Below the pieces are notes generated by a model. That model had not been told where the DNA came from. It made no database searches and saw only the letters and a program-made list of their open reading frames with translations. DNA of 64,000 nucleotides from Jaltomata sinuosa. Lineage: Eukaryota; Streptophyta; Magnoliopsida; Solanales; Solanaceae. Numbering within the stretch: position 1 is the stretch's first letter; the number at the start of each line of letters is the position of its first letter. Made by a program: the position numbers and the translations under genes. Positions 59,093 through 64,000 of this stretch are shown here, in pieces. Location: the NCBI GenBank assembly GCA_003996215.1, contig QJPP01002921.1, positions 29,593-93,592 on the forward strand, in the 5' to 3' direction.

Positions 59093-60240
59093 GCCCTATC
59101 TCTTTCAAATTTATGTTGATTGTATGATCCGAAGGTGCATTCCTAAAATTGAGATGATTCCCATTTTGGAAGCTTTCCATTCTTCACCAGTTAGTGGTCA
59201 CCATGGTCGCATGCGAATAGCCTCAAATGTGCTGCAAATCGGATTCTATTGTCCAACACTCTACCAAGATTTGCATGATCTAGTGATACAATGTTACCAA
59301 TGCCAATGTAAGGGGGGAGTGTCTCGGTGCCATGACCTTTTACTGACGCTGATCCTAGAATTTAAATTATTTGATGTGTGGCACATAGACTTGATCTGTC
59401 CATTTGTAAGCTCCTTTGGAAATAATTACATTCGCATGGCTGTGGACTATGTATCCGAATAGGTAGAAGCAGTAGATTTGCCAAAAAATTCAAGGAAAAG
59501 TGTTACTTTGTTTCTCAAAAAACAAATATTTTCTCATTTTGGCAGGCCTCGTGCCATCTGTAGTGATGAAGGATCCCACTTATGCAACTGGTTGTTTAGT
59601 GCTTTACTTGAAAAATATGGAGTTAAGCATAAAGTCTCCACCCCTTACCATCAACAAACAAGTGGCCAAGTTAAAGTATCCAATAGGGAGATCAAATCCA
59701 TTCTCACAAAAATGTTGAATGCCAATAGAACAGATTGGGCACGAAAACTGGATGATGCATTATGGGCCTACAAGACAGATTACAAAACTCTTATTGGTAT
59801 GTCCCCCTACCAAATGGTTTTTGAAAAAGCTTGCCATCTTTCTGTGGAATAAGAACATAAAGCCATGTGGTCGTTGAAAAGGCTGAACTTGAATTGGGAA
59901 AAAGTTGCTCATGCTAGGGTTGAAGACCTTAACGAGATAGATGAATTTTAGATATGAGCCTCTGAGAGTGCCTCACTCTACAAAGCCCGAATAAAGCATT
60001 ACCATGATCAGCAGATCCCAAAGCGAGAATTCTCTCCCGGTGATTGGTTACTCTTGTTCACTTCTAGATTCTGGATTTTCTTGAGTAAACTAAAGTCAAA
60101 ATGGTCTGGCCCTTTCAAGGTATCTCAATTTTTTGCAAATGGAGTAATTGAGTTGGAAGCCAAAAATGGCTCAACATTTAAAGTCAATGGGCAATAAGTC
60201 AAGAAGTTTTGGGTATTTTAAAAGATGATGCACTCATATA
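59093..60240 (+). pseudogene. Element E integrase
   Basis: Zinc module (about 59180-59310): SSPVSGHHGRMRIASNVLQI, then CYQCQCKGGVS. Core: VWHIDLICPFVSSFGNNYI (first Asp), RAICSDEGSHLCN (second Asp), and STPYHQQTSGQVKVSNREIK, where the catalytic Glu of the usual GQAEVSN is Lys (AAA 59673-59675). A typical DDALWAYKTDYKTLIGMSPY follows. A stop at 59461 and frameshifts after 59852 break it up. GPF-like FKVSQFFANGVIELE lies near 60115-60155. Confidence 0.88.
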
Positions 60241-61665
60241 GGTGACTTTCCTCGACAAACCATGATTAAGAGGCACCCTCGTCGAGCCGTGACATTAAAC
60301 CAAGTGCTTCTTGGGAGGAAACCCAAGCATCTACTTTTATTTCAGTATTTTTTTCTTTGTGTTATTTTTATTGTTGATTTGTTGAAGTTTGTAGGTAAGG
60401 AAAGAGTTAAAATGGTTGGAATTTTTAGAAGACATCAAATTACTCCTGCTCAAGGAAATAGGCAAATTGCATTAGGAGAAGTGCGCTTCACACAAGTCAT
60501 CACTCATTATAATAGATTCTCTATCCAACTCCCTAACCCTTAGGCACTGGGTCATGCAAATATACACCACATTGTGTGCATCGCATCACATTTCACATGC
60601 GAAGAGGCAGATAACTGGAAATCTCGATGAGGTTATGGGACCAAGATGTGACCCAGGGTGTGAATCACACTTTTCATTATACGCGTCAGACTCTAGTTTG
60701 CACCTTCAACCCGATCACTGGCATTCCACTGATTTTTCAGCATGATCTTTGATGGCTAGGGCATTTCACCCCTTCTCTTATGCGCGTCGCATCCCACCCC
60801 AGGGAGTACTCCTCATTTAATATTTATTTCATTGGGACAATGTTCTATTTAAGTTTGGGGGTGCTGAGCCCTCCCAGTGGAATGTGTTTTATTTGGCAAA
60901 ATGTTGTCTTGCATGGTTTTAATTTTGGTCGCCTTGTCAATAGTACAATAGTGAATAAACTCCAAGGGTTTTCTTCATACCACGATTCTTTCCTAAGGAG
61001 AAATTTTTTTTCTTTCATTTTATTTTGTTTGTTTTCGTATCAAACTGAGTTAGTGTTTTCCTATGATAGATTGAGAGGCAACTTTCATAAGGGAAAATTC
61101 CAAGTTTTAGTTTAAATTGAGTCCGTGTTTTGCTTATCTCGAAATGGACCCATCAAAAAAAAATTCTTGGCAAGAAGTTTTTGGCAAATTGAAGGAAAGA
61201 GGGAAAATGATTTTGAGTAAAGCATTATCTTGTCATGACTTGCACATTCTCCATTTAGCCTGATCGATTCACAAACAAGTGTGTGAAAGAACTCAGAATA
61301 GTTTGTCAAAAATCATTTGTCCCAATTGATTTCAAGACTAATTGTGAAATTCTTGTGTTGTGATGCCTTGTGTGGTAAGGCTATACTTCATTCTTGTCTG
61401 TATGTGTTGTCTAGAACTTGCCCCGAAAGTGATTCAAGGCAATATCCTAGATGTAACCGAGCTTTGAAGATGACCTTAGGCCCTTTCTAAAGAGTCACTC
61501 ACCCAAATTGACTTCTATTTACATTGATCCTAGTAAGCCCCTTTGAGGTTGTGACCTTTCTTTGGTACCTTATTAGATACCTTGACCCTTTTTGGAACCT
61601 CAATTTTTGCACCCATCCTCCCTAATGGCTCGAAGTTGAATTATAGGCTAAAAGCCTAAGTTTGA
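60241..61665 (+). other. Element E post-pol region
   Basis: Starts with GTCGAGCCGTGACATTAAAC and CTTCTTGGGAGGAAACCCAAG, a segment I know from just after pol in Athila/Tat elements. No env-like ORF of note; 60262-60543 and 60780-61115 are open but featureless. A CpG-containing patch (GCATCGCATC, ACGCGTC, GCGCGTCGCATCC) spans about 60580-60800. Confidence 0.6.
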
Positions 61666-61685
61666 GGGGGGGGGGGGAATTGAAA
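61666..61685 (+). other. Polypurine tract of element E
   Basis: A run of 12 G followed by AATTGAAA, directly before TGATAACATAGG of the 3' LTR. Confidence 0.75.
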
Positions 61686-61947
61686 TGATAACATAGGAAA
61701 TAGCCTATGTTTGGAGGTGTATGTACTAATATGGAGAGGAGAAGGGATGCATTTCAACTTAATTGTGTTCTTGCCTTAAAGAGAAGTTCATAATTCAGAT
61801 AGGAATTAAATAGTGGGAATTTAGAATTTTCACCTCATATTGAGGCTAGAAATAGCATAATTGAAGGAAATACCCATCTAAGAATCTAAGATATAAATAG
61901 TGTGATTCTCCTAAGCATTGAATTGGTTGTTATAAGGTAAAGCTATG
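61686..61947 (+). mobile_element. Element E 3' LTR (start only)
   Basis: Begins TGATAACATAGG. 61758-61947 is clearly the partner of 55030-55220. It is cut at AAAGCTA|TGTCAC by the insertion of F; the rest lies beyond 64000. Confidence 0.75.
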
Positions 61948-64000
61948 TGTCACAGCTTGAAACTGGGCCATAATGGTGCCTACATAACCCCCCAGTAGGT
62001 AAACCAACCCAACAACGCGGAAAACAACTTAAAGCAGTTTAACGTTAGGAAAGCGGAAGAGAAGTATAAGAGAATAGGGCCAACAATATATATACGTACC
62101 AACTGTAATAACTATACAAAAAATAACCCTAATGAGACCAAGAAGAAAAAAAGACACAAGAACCAACCCGCACCTGGTGTCACTGGTACAAGAGCATCTA
62201 AAGTACAGAGTAGCTATACAACAAACACTGTCTATCATAAATACAAAAATATAGATAGAAAAGTAGAAGAAAAGCAGTAAAGGACTCCAAAATGCCACGA
62301 GCTAACTACGATCCAAACAGCAGTTGGCCTCAAATGATAGGAGGATCAACGAGAGTGGCTCGTACTAGGTGATACATCAAAAGATGCAAAGTATAGTATG
62401 AGTACCAAAACAACGAGTACTCAGTAGGCATCATAGGACGACTGAGCACAAAAAGATAATAAATAATATGCATTACAGAAAAGTAAGCTAACTATAGGGA
62501 TCCACCTAACTCTAGTTATAAAACTGAAAACAGAACTAACCGGGCTAACAGAGAAGAAGGTAACAACCTAAAAATGAAATAAAGGAAACAAACAATCCAC
62601 GTACACTGAAGCATAATGCAATAAAATGAGAGATGATATGATACATAAATGTATAAAAATTAAAACCTAGAATAATGCATCATGTGCCCAGAATTCAACA
62701 TCGAACTCATCAACATATGCATAGAAAGTAAAACCTAGAATAACGCATCAGGGCACCCGGAATCGATTATTGAACTCATCAACAAAAAAGTAAACAAGGA
62801 AAAGGTTCGGGAACATCCCTTGAACTGGTATAAAAGTAGTACTTTTCCTTTCCTTTTAAAAATCAGTAATAAAAACCAAGGTAACTCCTTTAAAATCCGA
62901 AAATCATGATAACCATAGTAAATCTCCACTTTAAACAAAAAACCTCAAAAATCTTTCTTTTATGTAACACTAGTCATGCGAATACAATATGAGCATATAA
63001 CTTTCCAAGTCCAAATAATATACCACACAAGCAAGGCAAACAGGGCAAAACACCCTCCAAATAAGAGAACTGACCTGGAACTCCATCCAATTCGTGCTAT
63101 GGCCTCGGGCCCATAGTTACACACACAACTGATAAAGGTAGAAAGAATAGAAAATAACTACGAAAATAACTAAAAGCATCTACTCTACCTCTAAGACCTC
63201 ATAAAAGCAGACTAAGGATTCTAGGCTAACCACATCAACTCAACAAGCTTCTAAACTAAAGATACCAGTAATAATTCTAATCTATGATCCAAAATGGCCA
63301 ATTTATTTCAAGTTACAGGATTTAAGCATTTTTCTACCTATGATCCAATCTAACGCTCAAGTAATTTATAAGATATAAAATCTAACCAAACTCAGTCTAG
63401 AGAAGTAAACCGTAACCTACCTCGGGGCCAAACCGCAAACACGAATACTAACTCGTGCGCCTTTCCTTTTTGAATAGACTCATAAAGCTGCCATACTATC
63501 ACAAACACATTCCAGGTGTCAAGATGAGAATAATGACACCCATATTACTATACGGAAAATCAGGCTAGAAATCAGGTCAGAAAATGACCCTCAGGGATCG
63601 TGCAATGAAATAGAAAACAAAATTCACAATTATATTTGCAACGAGTTAAAGAACCCACGCCCAAAAGTTGAGCGCAAACGGGACTCGTTTTGGGGCCCTA
63701 AACAGCCCCAAAGTCCACCAGTTCAAAGAGAAATTTAAAAAGGGAAATCGATGAGAATTATCAAAAGCAATGAGAATTAAGCAAAAAAAAGGAGAAAAAG
63801 GATACAAGGGGGCTTACAAGAGGAAGAGGGATGGATAATTGAGCTTAGAATCAGAGCTTGGGAGCTTATCAATGGAAGAAACTAATTTTTGAGGTAAAGG
63901 AAATGAAGTTGGCAGCTTATATAGCTGTCAGGGGTCCTTCATCGCGGTCGCAAAGGACCCCACACGATCACGAGGAATGAGTTGGCCAGACTATCATGAT
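61948..64000 (-). mobile_element. Element F: gypsy LTR, incomplete at the window end
   Basis: Begins TGTCACAGCTTGAAACTGGG. It is the reverse complement of a C-type LTR: the block GGCCATAATGGTGCCTACAT and the CCCCCCAGTAGG block match C's 3' end, and 63600-63700 matches C's GGGCCC region. It is in minus orientation. No coding part has been reached. The preceding 5-mer (AGCTA) is the candidate target duplication. Confidence 0.85.
63917..64000 (-). promoter_or_regulatory. LTR promoter of F: TATA plus start of CpG array
   Basis: TATATAA on the minus strand (63917-63923) stands beside GACCCCTGACAG and then GCGACCGCGATGAAGG (63942-63957), the same order as in C. The array continues beyond the window. 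Confidence 0.6.

Larger units (their letters stand above)
54255..61947 (+). mobile_element. Athila/Tat-like Ty3/gypsy element E
   Basis: Plus strand: 5' LTR about 54255-55633, PBS at 55641, gag/protease/pol 55700-60200, post-pol region, PPT at 61666, 3' LTR from 61686. The 3' LTR is interrupted at 61948 by F. LTR identity is supported by 55030-55220 matching 61758-61947. The start (TGATAA at 54255) is the weakest point. Primer site and integrase text are unlike those of A-C: this is a non-chromovirus lineage. Confidence 0.75.

Noticed and set aside
57210..59852. Integrated pararetrovirus (caulimovirid) in element E
   Set aside because: The RT is followed by an integrase with a zinc module, and the element has LTRs and a tRNA primer site, so it is a gypsy retrotransposon. 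No movement or coat protein text is present.

Overview
The window is plant nuclear DNA, most likely from a Solanaceae species. The evidence is one plant-type tetraspanin gene with a GT-AG intron, Stowaway MITEs, a Solanaceae-type interspersed repeat, and a dense stack of Ty3/gypsy and Ty1/copia LTR retrotransposons primed by the initiator tRNA-Met site TGGTATCAGAGC. The family assignment is inference from repeat style. No bacterial, organellar, rRNA, tRNA or CRISPR feature was seen.

Layout, left. Positions 1-1275 are a minisatellite of 44-52 bp units. Positions 1276-1455 are a broken gypsy LTR fragment. Positions 1501-4237 are a near-identical direct copy of 11034-13757. Positions 4418-4585 look like an orphan terminal exon. 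The only gene I can defend is a TET8-like tetraspanin (5976-6482 joined to 9248-9547, 268 aa). Its 2.8 kb intron carries three Stowaway MITEs and a 1.1 kb fold-back element.

Layout, right. From 10890 to the window end everything is nested retrotransposon. Host element G (copia, minus strand) begins at 10890. Its 3' LTR is split by a solo gypsy LTR, S (11161-14208). Its RT is split by gypsy element A (15752-36628, minus), whose own 5' LTR is split by gypsy element B (26159-35436, plus). G's integrase is cut at 37555 by copia element D (37556 to about 54254, minus, Sirevirus-like). D is split by gypsy element C (42053-53269, plus). D is cut at about 54254 by Athila/Tat-like gypsy element E (plus). 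E's 3' LTR is entered at 61948 by another gypsy LTR, F, which runs off the window. Target-site duplications are perfect for B (CTAAA) and C (GATTT) and decayed for A and S.

Function. A, B, C, F and probably S belong to one chromovirus-like (Tekay/Del-type) group with LTRs of about 3 kb. Its canonical TATA is immediately preceded by an array of GCGATCGC-like palindromes. All pol genes carry stops, frameshifts or lost catalytic residues. B has deleted protease, RT and RNase H, joining gag directly to the integrase region. Nothing in the repeat nest looks autonomous, and the tetraspanin is the only likely functional protein gene.
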